This document shows, piece by piece, positions 20,015 through 29,683 of a DNA stretch of 64,000 nt (position 1 is its first letter; the number at the start of each line of letters is the position of its first letter). The position numbers were made by a program, and so were the translations under genes. The notes beneath the pieces were generated by a model. The model was not told the DNA's origin. It was given only the letters and a program-made list of their open reading frames with translations, and made no database searches. The stretch comes from a bacterium (GTDB taxonomy: Bacteria > Bacteroidota > Bacteroidia > NS11-12g > UBA955), in contig JAQSCZ010000109.1 in the NCBI GenBank assembly GCA_029945665.1, forward strand, positions 17,886 to 81,885. Direction: 5' to 3'.

Positions 20015-22648
20015 TTAATTATCGAACCAATACCTTCTCTTGTTTACTTTTAAGTCTTGCAACATACTGCTATTAGCATGCAAAGAGAACGTAAAACTTT
20101 TCCGAATACCATCTGGAATCCAATTAAAACTGAGGGCCCAGCAATGCAAACTCCTACTTACACTGAATTGGGTATAGGCAATTTTCTTATTCAAGAAATC
20201 ATAACCACTGTTACAACCTACTTTCCATTTAGGCGTTACATTAAAATCACCTCCAAAACTAAAATTATGCAAGTATTGAGTACTATAATTCAAACGCGAA
20301 TAATTCAATGCATAATTTACATTAAAACTCCACGGGATATCAAAACTCACATACCCATAAGGGTCGCGTTTCATATCCTTTAATTCAAGGGCATCTTGCT
20401 CAGATTTAACAATTCCAGCAGTATCTCTCTTTTTACGTTTAAACATGGCTGCATCAAATTTCGTAGACACTTGTACACTGGCATTGGTCCATGTTCCAAT
20501 GCGCCGACTGTTTTGCCACTCCAAGCGGTTCACAGGTCGGTTCCAATCTTTGGTATAAGGATTTAAAGTTGCATTTCCATTCAATCTTACCTGCTTAAAT
20601 AAGGTTGTAAATGCTGAAGCAGTTATATTTGATAGTTGAAATGATTCCTTTAAAAAATTATAATTTCCCGACAAATTGAAATTTTCTAACCAAGTTACAT
20701 TTTCATATTTAGAACTGGAATCGGTGCGCTTCAAAACCTTGGCTTGTAAATTATTACCCAGTGAGAAATTCATTAAACCACTCGGACCGCCGCCTGGGCC
20801 ACCTTTTATACCTTGTTCATAAATAGAATACTTTACTTTCCTATTTTCATCATTCGATGCAGCCGATGCCGAATCGAGGTAGGATGAATTCCACACGCCA
20901 TATTTTTCATCACTAAAATCAGGTCTATAGCTAAACCCAAAATTCGGAGTGATGGTATGTCTTATGGCGCTTACTTTACCACCTTTGAACTGAAAAGTTC
21001 CAAAAACCTGGGTACCCAAATTGACAGCTGCGCTGTAATCATTCGCCCGACTAAAGCCATCGTGATAAAAGGTATCAAGTTTATTTTCTGCTGGATTCCA
21101 TGATTTGGTAATCGTTTTAAAATACCAATATTCTGAATAGGAAACCGTTGGTGTTAAGGAAAAATGATTTTTGATTAATTTATAAGACCCCAAAGTAATA
21201 GGCAAATTATGAACAATGCCTTGTTTAAACTGATCGACCGCATTTAAGTTTACTTGCGGTAATTTTGTAAACATGGAAATAAAACCCGGCGCTAATTCGG
21301 CAACAGGACTACCAGAAAAGAAAATACTGTCCTTGGTATCAATTCTATTTTCGGCTACTACTTGGTAGCTAACACCCAAATCTTTGTACCATTTATATTT
21401 ACCAAACTTATCGGGTTTTGAAAATGGTGTCACCCTTTGAACACTAAAATTAATGGTGGGCAAAGACATTGAAAATTGTCTTGTTTGGGTATTTTGAGAA
21501 TGGGTAATGTTGGATGAAAAATTAGCCTTATTATTCATCAATGATTTGGAAAAGGCAATAGAGGAGTTGAATTGATTGCTAACAATTTGGGTTGGATCGA
21601 GCGAGTTCAATTGAGAAGCATTATTCTTTTGAATGTTGACATTGGCTGCAAAAGTTGTACCTGGTCGTGCTTTGGGATCTTGTGTATGCGACCATTTAAT
21701 ACTAAATGATTTGGTATTATTGGTTTTAAAATTGGGATCCTCGCGTTCACCATTCAAAAATTTAGAATACTCAAGACCTATGGCGCCACCATAATGGTAA
21801 CGGCTGGCATATCTGGTGTTAGAGGCTAAACGCCAACTGCCTCTAAAATAAATATCGCCATTAATGGTTTGGTCGAAATGATCGCTTATACCGAAATACC
21901 AACCGACATTTCTCAAATACGCCCCATATCTGCCACTTAAACCATACTCAAAAGGGATTAATCCTGATTTCTGTCCCTTTTTGGTAGGGAACATCCCAAA
22001 TGGCAAAAATAATGGCGTAGGAACATCTTCAATTTTAAGGTTAGAAGGACCGAAAATAATTTTCTTATCTGGTATAATTTTAAGATTATGGGCTTCTAAA
22101 TAAAAATGGGGATGGGGCAAATTACATGTTGTATATCGACCTAAATCACTGTAAATACTTTTATCAGCATCTCTCAAAACTTTATTGCAAAGTATATATC
22201 CTTCGCCCTCTTTCATGGCAATTCCATAAGTTCTGCCGCGCTTTGTATCGAAATTATAAATCATGGTATCCGCATCAGTTTCGCGTTCGCCATCATTAAA
22301 ATTCGGTCGCCCTTTGTATTGGCCATTGCTATCCAATATCCCTCTTGCATACAATTCACGTTTATTAAAATCTACAATAATCAGTTCTGCTTTGAGATTC
22401 AATCCATCATAAACAACATTGGCATTGCCATATAAATAAGCTCTTCTGGTTTTATTATCAATGATTATTGAATCTTCTGCTCTGTAATCAATAATCGCAT
22501 CGATGGCATCTTTAGCTATTTTAAAAGTATCTTTCTTATTAGATTTTATGATACTATCATTGACAGATAATAGTTTGGCTAGCTCTTTGTAGGTATTACC
22601 ATGAGCAGAAAGCGAATTACTGTACAAAAACCCACACGCAAACAGCAT
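20015..22648 (-). CDS. LptD-like outer-membrane LPS assembly protein (OstA domain)
   Basis: RAYLYGNANVVYDGLNLKAELIIVDFNKRELYARG and PLFLPFGMFPTKKGQKSGL; start trimmed to a signal-peptide-like Met because the longer ORF overlaps the divergent amidase. Confidence 0.85.
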   Translation of the reverse strand: MLFACGFLYSNSLSAHGNTYKELAKLLSVNDSIIKSNKKDTFKIAKDAIDAIIDYRAEDSIIIDNKTRRAYLYGNANVVYDGLNLKAELIIVDFNKRELYARGILDSNGQYKGRPNFNDGERETDADTMIYNFDTKRGRTYGIAMKEGEGYILCNKVLRDADKSIYSDLGRYTTCNLPHPHFYLEAHNLKIIPDKKIIFGPSNLKIEDVPTPLFLPFGMFPTKKGQKSGLIPFEYGLSGRYGAYLRNVGWYFGISDHFDQTINGDIYFRGSWRLASNTRYASRYHYGGAIGLEYSKFLNGEREDPNFKTNNTKSFSIKWSHTQDPKARPGTTFAANVNIQKNNASQLNSLDPTQIVSNQFNSSIAFSKSLMNNKANFSSNITHSQNTQTRQFSMSLPTINFSVQRVTPFSKPDKFGKYKWYKDLGVSYQVVAENRIDTKDSIFFSGSPVAELAPGFISMFTKLPQVNLNAVDQFKQGIVHNLPITLGSYKLIKNHFSLTPTVSYSEYWYFKTITKSWNPAENKLDTFYHDGFSRANDYSAAVNLGTQVFGTFQFKGGKVSAIRHTITPNFGFSYRPDFSDEKYGVWNSSYLDSASAASNDENRKVKYSIYEQGIKGGPGGGPSGLMNFSLGNNLQAKVLKRTDSSSKYENVTWLENFNLSGNYNFLKESFQLSNITASAFTTLFKQVRLNGNATLNPYTKDWNRPVNRLEWQNSRRIGTWTNASVQVSTKFDAAMFKRKKRDTAGIVKSEQDALELKDMKRDPYGYVSFDIPWSFNVNYALNYSRLNYSTQYLHNFSFGGDFNVTPKWKVGCNSGYDFLNKKIAYTQFSVSRSLHCWALSFNWIPDGIRKSFTFSLHANSSMLQDLKVNKRRYWFDN

Positions 22649-22754
22649 TATCCACACCAAACGAGGTATATTTTTAGATGTATTTAATGGGGGGTGATGA
22701 AACAAATGCCGAATTTTGCACAAAACTAAAGCAAAAACATCAATCAACTGAATT

Positions 22755-23534
22755 ATGAACAAGAAATTATTATTTTTTACCCTAACTGTTGTCTTGCTTG
22801 GTGGATCTTCATTCAACCACGCTGACAATTTATTTAACATTGTAGTCATAGATGCTGGGCATGGCGGCAACGACCCAGGCTGCAATGGCGGCGGTAGCAA
22901 TGAAAAAAATATCACCCTTTCAATTGCTTTAAAATTAGGCAAAATGATAGAAGACAGCCTTGAGGATGTTAAAGTAATATATACGCGAAAATCAGATAAA
23001 TTCATTGAACTAAGTGAACGTGGTAACATTGCAAACAAAAACAATGCCGACCTTTTTATTAGTATACACTGCAACGCAAACGACAACAGAGAAGCGGCTG
23101 GAACTGAAACCTATTTAATGGGTTTACACAAATCTGAAAACAATTTAGCAGTTTCAAAAAGAGAGAACAATGTTATCCTTTTAGAGAAAGATTATAAAAC
23201 GAATGAAGCTTATTCAGGCTTCGATCCAAATTCTCCCGCAGGACATATCATCCTTACGCTTATGCAAAATGCTTACATTTCTCAAAGCGCAAAATTTGCT
23301 AGTCAAGTTGAAGGCGAATTTAAAACCAATACCAAACTTAAAAGCAGGGGTGTAAAACAAGCTGGCTTTTTGGTGCTCTGGAAAACTGCAATGCCAGGTG
23401 TACTAATTGAAACTGGTTTCTTAACCAATGCCGAAGATAGAAAAACTTTGGGTAAAGACAGTGGGCAAGTGGTGATTGCAACTGCAATTTTCAATGCTGT
23501 TAAAAAATATCAAAAGGCAAATTCCAGAGGTTAA
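22755..23534 (+). CDS. N-acetylmuramoyl-L-alanine amidase (Amidase_3)
   Basis: VVIDAGHGGNDPGCNGGGSNEKNITLSIALKLGKMI, SIHCNAN, VLIETGFLTNAED. Confidence 0.95.
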   Translation: MNKKLLFFTLTVVLLGGSSFNHADNLFNIVVIDAGHGGNDPGCNGGGSNEKNITLSIALKLGKMIEDSLEDVKVIYTRKSDKFIELSERGNIANKNNADLFISIHCNANDNREAAGTETYLMGLHKSENNLAVSKRENNVILLEKDYKTNEAYSGFDPNSPAGHIILTLMQNAYISQSAKFASQVEGEFKTNTKLKSRGVKQAGFLVLWKTAMPGVLIETGFLTNAEDRKTLGKDSGQVVIATAIFNAVKKYQKANSRG

Positions 23535-23540
23535 TCGACC

Positions 23541-24662
23541 TTATTCAACTGCACAAAAAAAATCCGCCGCAATGGCATCTGCATAGACTTTTCCTAGGTT
23601 GGTCAGAAGAATAACATCCCCTTGTTGAATCACCATTTTATTAGCCAAATATTTCTCCAATTGTGAATCAAAAAACCCATTGCGCGCACCCATATTTTCT
23701 ATTATATTTAGGTCGATACCCCACTGCGTGCGCAAACCAGTCATAATATACTCATTGATTTTATTCTCCTTTGTAAGCACTTCTTTTTCAAAGGGCAAAG
23801 CTCCCTTCTCTATAGAATTAATATAAGCTAAATTATCCGCCACATTCCATTTGCGTTCATGTCCATTAAAGGAGTGGGCCGAAGGACCAACACCTATGTA
23901 GTGTTTTTGTTGCCAGTAGGATGTATTGTGTTTGGCCATATAACCAGGTTGACAGTAATTGCTAATTTCATAGTGTTGCCAACCGTATCGACTTAAGAAT
24001 TCCATGGTCCATTCAAAATGGGCAGCAGTCATTTGTTCATTCGCAGGCGCATATTTACCCTTGTCAATTAATTTTTTCCAAGCCGTATTTTCTTCTAGGG
24101 TTAAACCATAACAAGAGAGATGATGCACCCCCAGTGCATTCGCTTTAATTAAATTAAATCGCCATTGTTCATCCTTACTCTCTGGCAATCCGAAAATTAA
24201 ATCAATGCTAACTTCAAAACCATTTTCAATGGCTAATTGTATAGACGTTTCGGCTTCCTGGCCATTGTGTGCGCGATTCATCCATTTCAGATCATTGTCA
24301 TAAAAACTTTGAACACCTATGCTTAAACGGGTTACCCCAGCGGCCTTCCAGTCTAGCAATTGTTGGATATTAATATCATCGGGATTGGCCTCTAATGTCA
24401 GTTCCGTTATTTTTACAATGGGATAAAACTGCTGGATTGTTTTTATAATCCTATCGATGCCAGCTGCTGGAATAAATGAAGGTGTCCCCCCTCCGAAGTA
24501 TATTGTTTCAACTGGCTCAATACATTCCTCTTTTCTCATTTCAAGTTCCTTACAAATAGATTTAACAATAGCATCCATTTGTTCAGTACCTGTTTTGAAA
24601 TAAAAATTACAATAAATACATGCTTGCCTGCAAAAGGGAACATGAATATAAATTCCAGACAT
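23541..24662 (-). CDS. hemW: Radical SAM family heme chaperone HemW
   Basis: GIYIHVPFCRQACIYCNFYF, YFGGGTPSF, LSIGVQSF, DLIFGLPES. Confidence 0.95.
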   Translation of the reverse strand: MSGIYIHVPFCRQACIYCNFYFKTGTEQMDAIVKSICKELEMRKEECIEPVETIYFGGGTPSFIPAAGIDRIIKTIQQFYPIVKITELTLEANPDDINIQQLLDWKAAGVTRLSIGVQSFYDNDLKWMNRAHNGQEAETSIQLAIENGFEVSIDLIFGLPESKDEQWRFNLIKANALGVHHLSCYGLTLEENTAWKKLIDKGKYAPANEQMTAAHFEWTMEFLSRYGWQHYEISNYCQPGYMAKHNTSYWQQKHYIGVGPSAHSFNGHERKWNVADNLAYINSIEKGALPFEKEVLTKENKINEYIMTGLRTQWGIDLNIIENMGARNGFFDSQLEKYLANKMVIQQGDVILLTNLGKVYADAIAADFFCAVE

Positions 24663-24688
24663 AAAGTTTCAAACTTAGAGAATTTCTT

Positions 24689-24925
24689 TTAAACGCTGTC
24701 AAGCAATTTTGACAACTCCCAATCTTTGGCAGTTACAGTCGAGTTCGCATCATGGGTGGTTAATTTAACCGAGATTCTATTGTAAACATTTGTCCATTCA
24801 GGATGGTGACCGAGTGCATCAATTTTGGGAGCTACCTTGGCCATCCATGCAATTGCACTTATAAAATCGACAAAATTGTAGGTCTTAGTAAGGCAATTGT
24901 TTTCTTCTATCCAATTATTATTCAT
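24689..24925 (-). CDS. 4a-hydroxytetrahydrobiopterin dehydratase (pterin-4-alpha-carbinolamine dehydratase)
   Basis: DFISAIAWMAKVAPKIDALGHHPEWTNVYNRISVKLTTHDA; internal Met start. Confidence 0.9.
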   Translation of the reverse strand: MNNNWIEENNCLTKTYNFVDFISAIAWMAKVAPKIDALGHHPEWTNVYNRISVKLTTHDANSTVTAKDWELSKLLDSV

Positions 24926-25009
24926 TAATTTATAACAAATTAGAATAAATTTTGGTTTTATCAATTTTTTTTTACTTAATTTGTTTCTTATCAAATAATT
25001 ATTGTCATT

Positions 25010-25816
25010 ATGCATACACTCAACAACATTTTGGTCCCTTTTGTAATTTCTCCTTCTGCAAAAGGAGCATTAAAAACCGCCATTGCTTTTTGCAAGGTAT
25101 ACAATGCCAAACTTCATGTCGCGCACGTTGAGAATGAAAAATCCACCCCAGATGTGCTTCAATCCATTAAAGCTATATGTGACGAGGAAAATATGACTTT
25201 TGTTTACTACGATAGAAAAGGTGTGGTTCACAAAGAAATAATCAAACTAGAAAAAGAGCTTAGCATTGATTTAATTATAATTGGGGCTTATGGCGTTACA
25301 GGGTTCCAACAATTTTGGGTAGGTAGCAATGCTTTCAAGGTAGTTAGCACCTCACACTGCCCTGTTATTACTTTACAAAATGAAAATTCAAGCTTCACTG
25401 GGTTTAATAAAATAATGTTACCAATAGATGACAGTGAAGAAACCAGACAGAAAGTGAATTGGGTTGCTAAAATAGCGAAAGGATTCGATGCAGAGGTATT
25501 GATTTTTTGCGTGAGTAAATTAAAAACAGATGAGTCGCGATTAAAATTAGCAAAATACGCTGCACAAGTTGAGAATCTGCTGAAGGAAGAGGGTATTAGA
25601 ACAAGCTTTGACGAAAGTTATGGCAACAATATTGCCGAAGATTGTTTGAAATTTGCAGAATTACACCATTGCGACTTAATATCCATTATGACCGAAATGG
25701 AAAGCACCAATAGCTTCTTTATGGGCACCTATGCGCAACAGTTGGTAAGCACCTCGCCTATCCCTGTGTTCTCAATGCACTCGCGTTCAACCAAACTATC
25801 TGCTCACGTAGCTTAA
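25010..25816 (+). CDS. Tandem-domain universal stress protein
   Basis: NNILVPFVISPSAKGALKTAIAF, IIIGAYGVTGFQQFWVGSNAFKVVSTSHCPVIT, second USP-like half. Confidence 0.88.
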   Translation: MHTLNNILVPFVISPSAKGALKTAIAFCKVYNAKLHVAHVENEKSTPDVLQSIKAICDEENMTFVYYDRKGVVHKEIIKLEKELSIDLIIIGAYGVTGFQQFWVGSNAFKVVSTSHCPVITLQNENSSFTGFNKIMLPIDDSEETRQKVNWVAKIAKGFDAEVLIFCVSKLKTDESRLKLAKYAAQVENLLKEEGIRTSFDESYGNNIAEDCLKFAELHHCDLISIMTEMESTNSFFMGTYAQQLVSTSPIPVFSMHSRSTKLSAHVA

Positions 25817-25846
25817 GCCATTTAATTGCAGCAAAATACTTATTTG

Positions 25847-26152
25847 CTATACTTCCTCCAACAGCGTGCGAAACGCTAACACCTTGTCCCCATATTTTTC
25901 ATAGGTCTTAGCTTTTAATGCCAAAGCATACTTGTCTACGTATTCGTTAAAATCTTCGATGGCGTTGCAATAGTATTGCACAGCATAATTAACACCCTCG
26001 TTATCATCAACCACGGTTAGTAATTTAAGCATTTTAAATCCTGTAAATTTTTCAGTTGAAATAACTTCCGGAATATGTGTGTGTTTCATCCAATGCACCC
26101 ATTCGGTTTCTATTTCTTCGGGGATATTGCAGGTTACGTTGTATATAATCAT
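25847..26152 (-). CDS. DUF4286 family protein
   Basis: MIIYNVTCNIPEEIETEWVHWMKHTHIPEVISTEKFTGFKMLKLL. Confidence 0.85.
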   Translation of the reverse strand: MIIYNVTCNIPEEIETEWVHWMKHTHIPEVISTEKFTGFKMLKLLTVVDDNEGVNYAVQYYCNAIEDFNEYVDKYALALKAKTYEKYGDKVLAFRTLLEEV

Positions 26153-26228
26153 GACTCATTAAATTAATGTAACAAACTTATTCATTTTTTTAATTCTAAA
26201 GAAATCTTTCGAAAGATTTGTATTTCAT

Positions 26229-27098
26229 TTGCAACAACCGATGGCCACTTTCAAAAATAGCCGTGTAGATACCTTGACCTATCGGGCATTTACAAAGCTT
26301 AAACACATAGACATTCTGCGCGACGACCTCATTCACCCCATTGTATGTGGCAACAAATGGCGCAAACTAAAACACGCACTGGCTTATGTTTTGGAAAACA
26401 ACTATGAAACATTGGTGACATTTGGAGGAGCTTATAGCAACCATGTGGTAGCAACTGCTTTTGCCGGAAAATTATTAGGCATAAAAACACATGCTTTTAT
26501 TAGAGGCGATGAAAAGCGAACACTGAACCACTATGAAAAATTAGCCTTAGAATGCGGCATGACTTTGCAACATGTTGATCGAACAGCTTATAGAGATAAA
26601 ATCGCTTTGTTTGAGCATTACTTTAAAAACAACGAACGCGCCTTTTTTCTAGACGAGGGAGGCAACCATCCGCTAGCACTGAAGGGTTGCGCAGAAATTC
26701 TTGACGAACTAAGCACCGAATATGATTACATCGTTTTACCATTAGGCACCGGCACAACCATGGAGGGTCTTGTACAAGGCATCATAGCAAGGCAATTAAA
26801 AACGAAGGTATTGGGCATCAGTTCGCTTAAAAATAATTTTGAATTAAATCGCAGATTAGAAAAATACGACCCTAAATATTGGCAGGTTTTTCATGACTAC
26901 CATCGGGGTAAATATGCAAAATCAGACCTTGAATTATTACAATTCAATCAACACTTTCAGAATGAGACAGGCATTGTATTAGAAACAGTGTATACAGGAA
27001 AAATGATGATGGGCTTTTTAGATTTGCTAAACACTGGTTTTTTTAAATCAGATGACAAGGTATTATTGGTTCATACAGGTGGACTGTTGAACCAATAG
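26229..27098 (+). CDS. PLP-dependent 1-aminocyclopropane-1-carboxylate deaminase / D-cysteine desulfhydrase family
   Basis: DDLIHPIVCGNKWRKLKHAL, TFGGAYSNHVVATAFAGKLLG, LPLGTGTTMEGL. Confidence 0.9.
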   Translation: MQQPMATFKNSRVDTLTYRAFTKLKHIDILRDDLIHPIVCGNKWRKLKHALAYVLENNYETLVTFGGAYSNHVVATAFAGKLLGIKTHAFIRGDEKRTLNHYEKLALECGMTLQHVDRTAYRDKIALFEHYFKNNERAFFLDEGGNHPLALKGCAEILDELSTEYDYIVLPLGTGTTMEGLVQGIIARQLKTKVLGISSLKNNFELNRRLEKYDPKYWQVFHDYHRGKYAKSDLELLQFNQHFQNETGIVLETVYTGKMMMGFLDLLNTGFFKSDDKVLLVHTGGLLNQ

Positions 27099-27515
27099 GC
27101 ATCGCCTATTAGAAGATTTGATAATTAAATCGCATAAAAGATAATGCCTATAAAAAACCATTCTTCTTCGGGTTACTGCATAAAAGTCTTTGCATTTAAA
27201 TCGATTTTGGCCTTTCATTTTTAAAACTCTTTTAAATCCACCTTCATACTTTGTATTAGAGTTTGTGGTTAAGCCAGAATCTAACCTTTCAAAAAAAAGA
27301 ATTCTTTTTTTCTTGTTATCAATATAATATCCCTTACCCTGAATACGGGACCCTACTTTTGGACTGTAGCAATGTTTGAAATTACCATTCGAATAAAAAA
27401 CATAATAGTCAACATATCCAATTTCCCTTTCTTGCTCAAAATGAATACTATTTTGGGCAGAACCTGAATTCACTAATAGAAAGAAAAAACAAACCATAAA
27501 AAACCTTATTTCCAT
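27063..27515 (-). CDS. Hypothetical secreted protein
   Basis: Signal-peptide-like MEIRFFMVCFFFLLVNSGSAQ; convergent overlap with the PLP enzyme gene. Confidence 0.5.
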   Translation of the reverse strand: MEIRFFMVCFFFLLVNSGSAQNSIHFEQEREIGYVDYYVFYSNGNFKHCYSPKVGSRIQGKGYYIDNKKKRILFFERLDSGLTTNSNTKYEGGFKRVLKMKGQNRFKCKDFYAVTRRRMVFYRHYLLCDLIIKSSNRRCLLVQQSTCMNQ

Positions 27516-27612
27516 ATTGAATTCGCCGACTTAAAGTTCGGCAAAACAAAATTAAAGCATTGTTAGGATAGTTCTAGCTTTCACTAGAAATTTGGAGTAA
27601 AAAAAAATAGTT

Positions 27613-28266
27613 TTATGAGAGTGCAAGCAAGCGATGCAATTCTTGGCGTGTTGATTCTTCTTCGAACTTTCCGCAATATTCTGCAGTGGTGGTATGGCTG
27701 CTGTCATCTTTGATACCACGGCTAGCAACACAGAGATGCTTTGCATTAATAATAACCGCAACATTTTCTGTTTTCAAAATGGTTTTTAATTCGTTAACAA
27801 TTTGCATGGTCATGCGCTCTTGAACCTGTGGACGTTTGGCAAAATATTCAACGATGCGATTTAGTTTAGACAAGCCAATTACCTTACCATTGGGGATATA
27901 AGCGACATGGGCTTTACCAAAAAATGGCACAAAATGATGCTCACAATTGGTATAAAAGTTAATATCCTTTTCAATTAACATTTCAGAATATTTAAACTTG
28001 TTCTTGAAGTGAGAAGCTTGCGGTTTGTTTTCTGGATTCAATCCCCAAAACATTTCTTTCACATACATTTTAGCCACTCTGCGAGGCGTGCCGCTCAAAC
28101 TATCGTCGGTCATATCCAAGCCTAGGGTCTGCATTATCTGATTAAAATGATTTTCAATAATACCTATTTTCTCATCATCACTTAGTTTAAAAGCATCGCT
28201 GCGCATTGGCGTATCAATGTTAAACATTTCGTGGTCGTGGTCGTCTGTATGGTGTATATTATCCAT
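27613..28266 (-). CDS. folE: GTP cyclohydrolase I
   Basis: NFYTNCEHHFVPFFGKAHVAYIPNGKVIGLSKLNRIVEYFAKRPQVQERMT. Confidence 0.96.
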   Translation of the reverse strand: MDNIHHTDDHDHEMFNIDTPMRSDAFKLSDDEKIGIIENHFNQIMQTLGLDMTDDSLSGTPRRVAKMYVKEMFWGLNPENKPQASHFKNKFKYSEMLIEKDINFYTNCEHHFVPFFGKAHVAYIPNGKVIGLSKLNRIVEYFAKRPQVQERMTMQIVNELKTILKTENVAVIINAKHLCVASRGIKDDSSHTTTAEYCGKFEEESTRQELHRLLALS

Positions 28267-28666
28267 TGTATTCTACGTAATTCCTTTCGGTTTCAAAAAG
28301 GCGAACACCCAATTCAAATTTGGAATCAATTTGGGCTCTTAATAAATTCCATATAACAATGGCAATATGCTCGGCAGTTGGGTTCAAATCTTTAAATTCA
28401 ATGGTATCCAAATTTAAATTTTTATGATCGAATCTGTCTTCGATTTCCCTTCTGATTATGGTTGATAGAACTTTCGTGTCAATCACATAACCTGTTTCAG
28501 GATCAATTTCACCTCTAACGATCACTTCGAGATTATAATTATGGCCATGGTAATTGGGATTATTGCAAACACCAAATACCTCTTGGTTCTTTTCATCACT
28601 CCAAGATAGATTGTGTAAACGGTGTGCAGCATTAAAATGTGCCTTTCTGATAACTGAAACTTTCAT
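28259..28666 (-). CDS. 6-pyruvoyl-tetrahydropterin synthase family
   Basis: KAHFNAAHRLHN, CNNPNYHGHNYNLEVIVRGEIDPETGYVID, DHKNLNLD, VRLFETERNYVEY; overlaps folE. Confidence 0.93.
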   Translation of the reverse strand: MKVSVIRKAHFNAAHRLHNLSWSDEKNQEVFGVCNNPNYHGHNYNLEVIVRGEIDPETGYVIDTKVLSTIIRREIEDRFDHKNLNLDTIEFKDLNPTAEHIAIVIWNLLRAQIDSKFELGVRLFETERNYVEYNG

Positions 28667-28919
28667 TGTATATAATAAGTAACTATCGGGAGAATCGAAT
28701 TGTTTATGCAAAAGAACTAATTATTTACAAAAGTATACTAATGAGGTGATTAATGTTTTTACCATTTGTTTAACTTCTTTTAAACATACAATATTTCAAT
28801 TTACATTGATAATCAACATAATAATATAATTTTAGTCTTATATCAGTAAGTTGCAAAAAATATTTTGTTTAAGCTATTGTTATGTTTTTGTAAATTACAT
28901 TTAATGAAAAAGAGACACT

Positions 28920-28950
28920 TAACTCTATATAGAACCAATCTATAGAGTTA
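28920..28950. other. Inverted repeat in divergent intergenic region
   Basis: taactctata-tagaaccaatc-tatagagtta. Confidence 0.6.
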
Positions 28951-29131
28951 TTTTGGACATAAATAAACTCATAAAACGCTAATTGTTAATAAGTAATAGC
29001 TTTGTTTAACTTAAAAAAATAATCTCTTAAACAAAATATGCGGATAAATTAAAATTAATTACTCAACTTTGTAGCGTTAAAAAATATAAAAAGTAAAAAT
29101 TATTTCACTGTTTTAAAAATCCACAACAAAA

Positions 29132-29683
29132 ATGAACACAGCACACTTAATACCAATTTCTTTCGATTTTATGTTGCAAAAAGAAATATCCGCAATGAAA
29201 GGTTTGGCAATGCAATTAACCAAAAATTCGGATGATGCGGATGATTTGGTTCAGGAGACGATTCTTAAGGCTTTGCGTTACCAAGGTAAGTTTACCGAAG
29301 GCACAAATTTCAGAGGTTGGTTATTAACCATTCTAAAAAATAGCTTTATAAACAACTATCGCAGAATGGTGAAGCGCAATACATTCTTAGATGCAACTGA
29401 CAATACCTTCTTCTTAGATATCCCTTCTCACAGAACAGAAAATCAAGCAGAACTAAAGTTTATAAGAAAAGATTTAGAAGCTGCTATTACCTCATTGCCA
29501 ACTGAACTCAAAGTAACTTTCATGTTAAATGTTGAAGGATTTAAATACCATGAAATTGCTGAAGAACTAAATATTCCAATTGGAACTGTTAAAACCCGTA
29601 TATTCGTTGCACGCAGAATACTCCGCAAAAAACTTTATGTTTATGGCGAAGAATACGGTTTCAACAAATCAATAAATGAATAG
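29132..29683 (+). CDS. ECF-type RNA polymerase sigma factor
   Basis: DDADDLVQETILKALRYQGKFTEGTNFRGWLLTILKNSFINNYRR, region 4 FKYHEIAEELNIPIGTVKTRIFVARRILRKKL. Confidence 0.95.
   Translation: MNTAHLIPISFDFMLQKEISAMKGLAMQLTKNSDDADDLVQETILKALRYQGKFTEGTNFRGWLLTILKNSFINNYRRMVKRNTFLDATDNTFFLDIPSHRTENQAELKFIRKDLEAAITSLPTELKVTFMLNVEGFKYHEIAEELNIPIGTVKTRIFVARRILRKKLYVYGEEYGFNKSINE

Noticed and set aside
22649-23086. N-terminal extension of the LptD-like ORF
   Set aside because: It overlaps the divergent amidase coding frame; a signal-peptide-like start near 22648 is more plausible.
27091-27110. aataggc-atc-gcctatt palindrome as a regulatory site
   Set aside because: It sits at the end of one of two convergent genes and is most simply a weak shared terminator.
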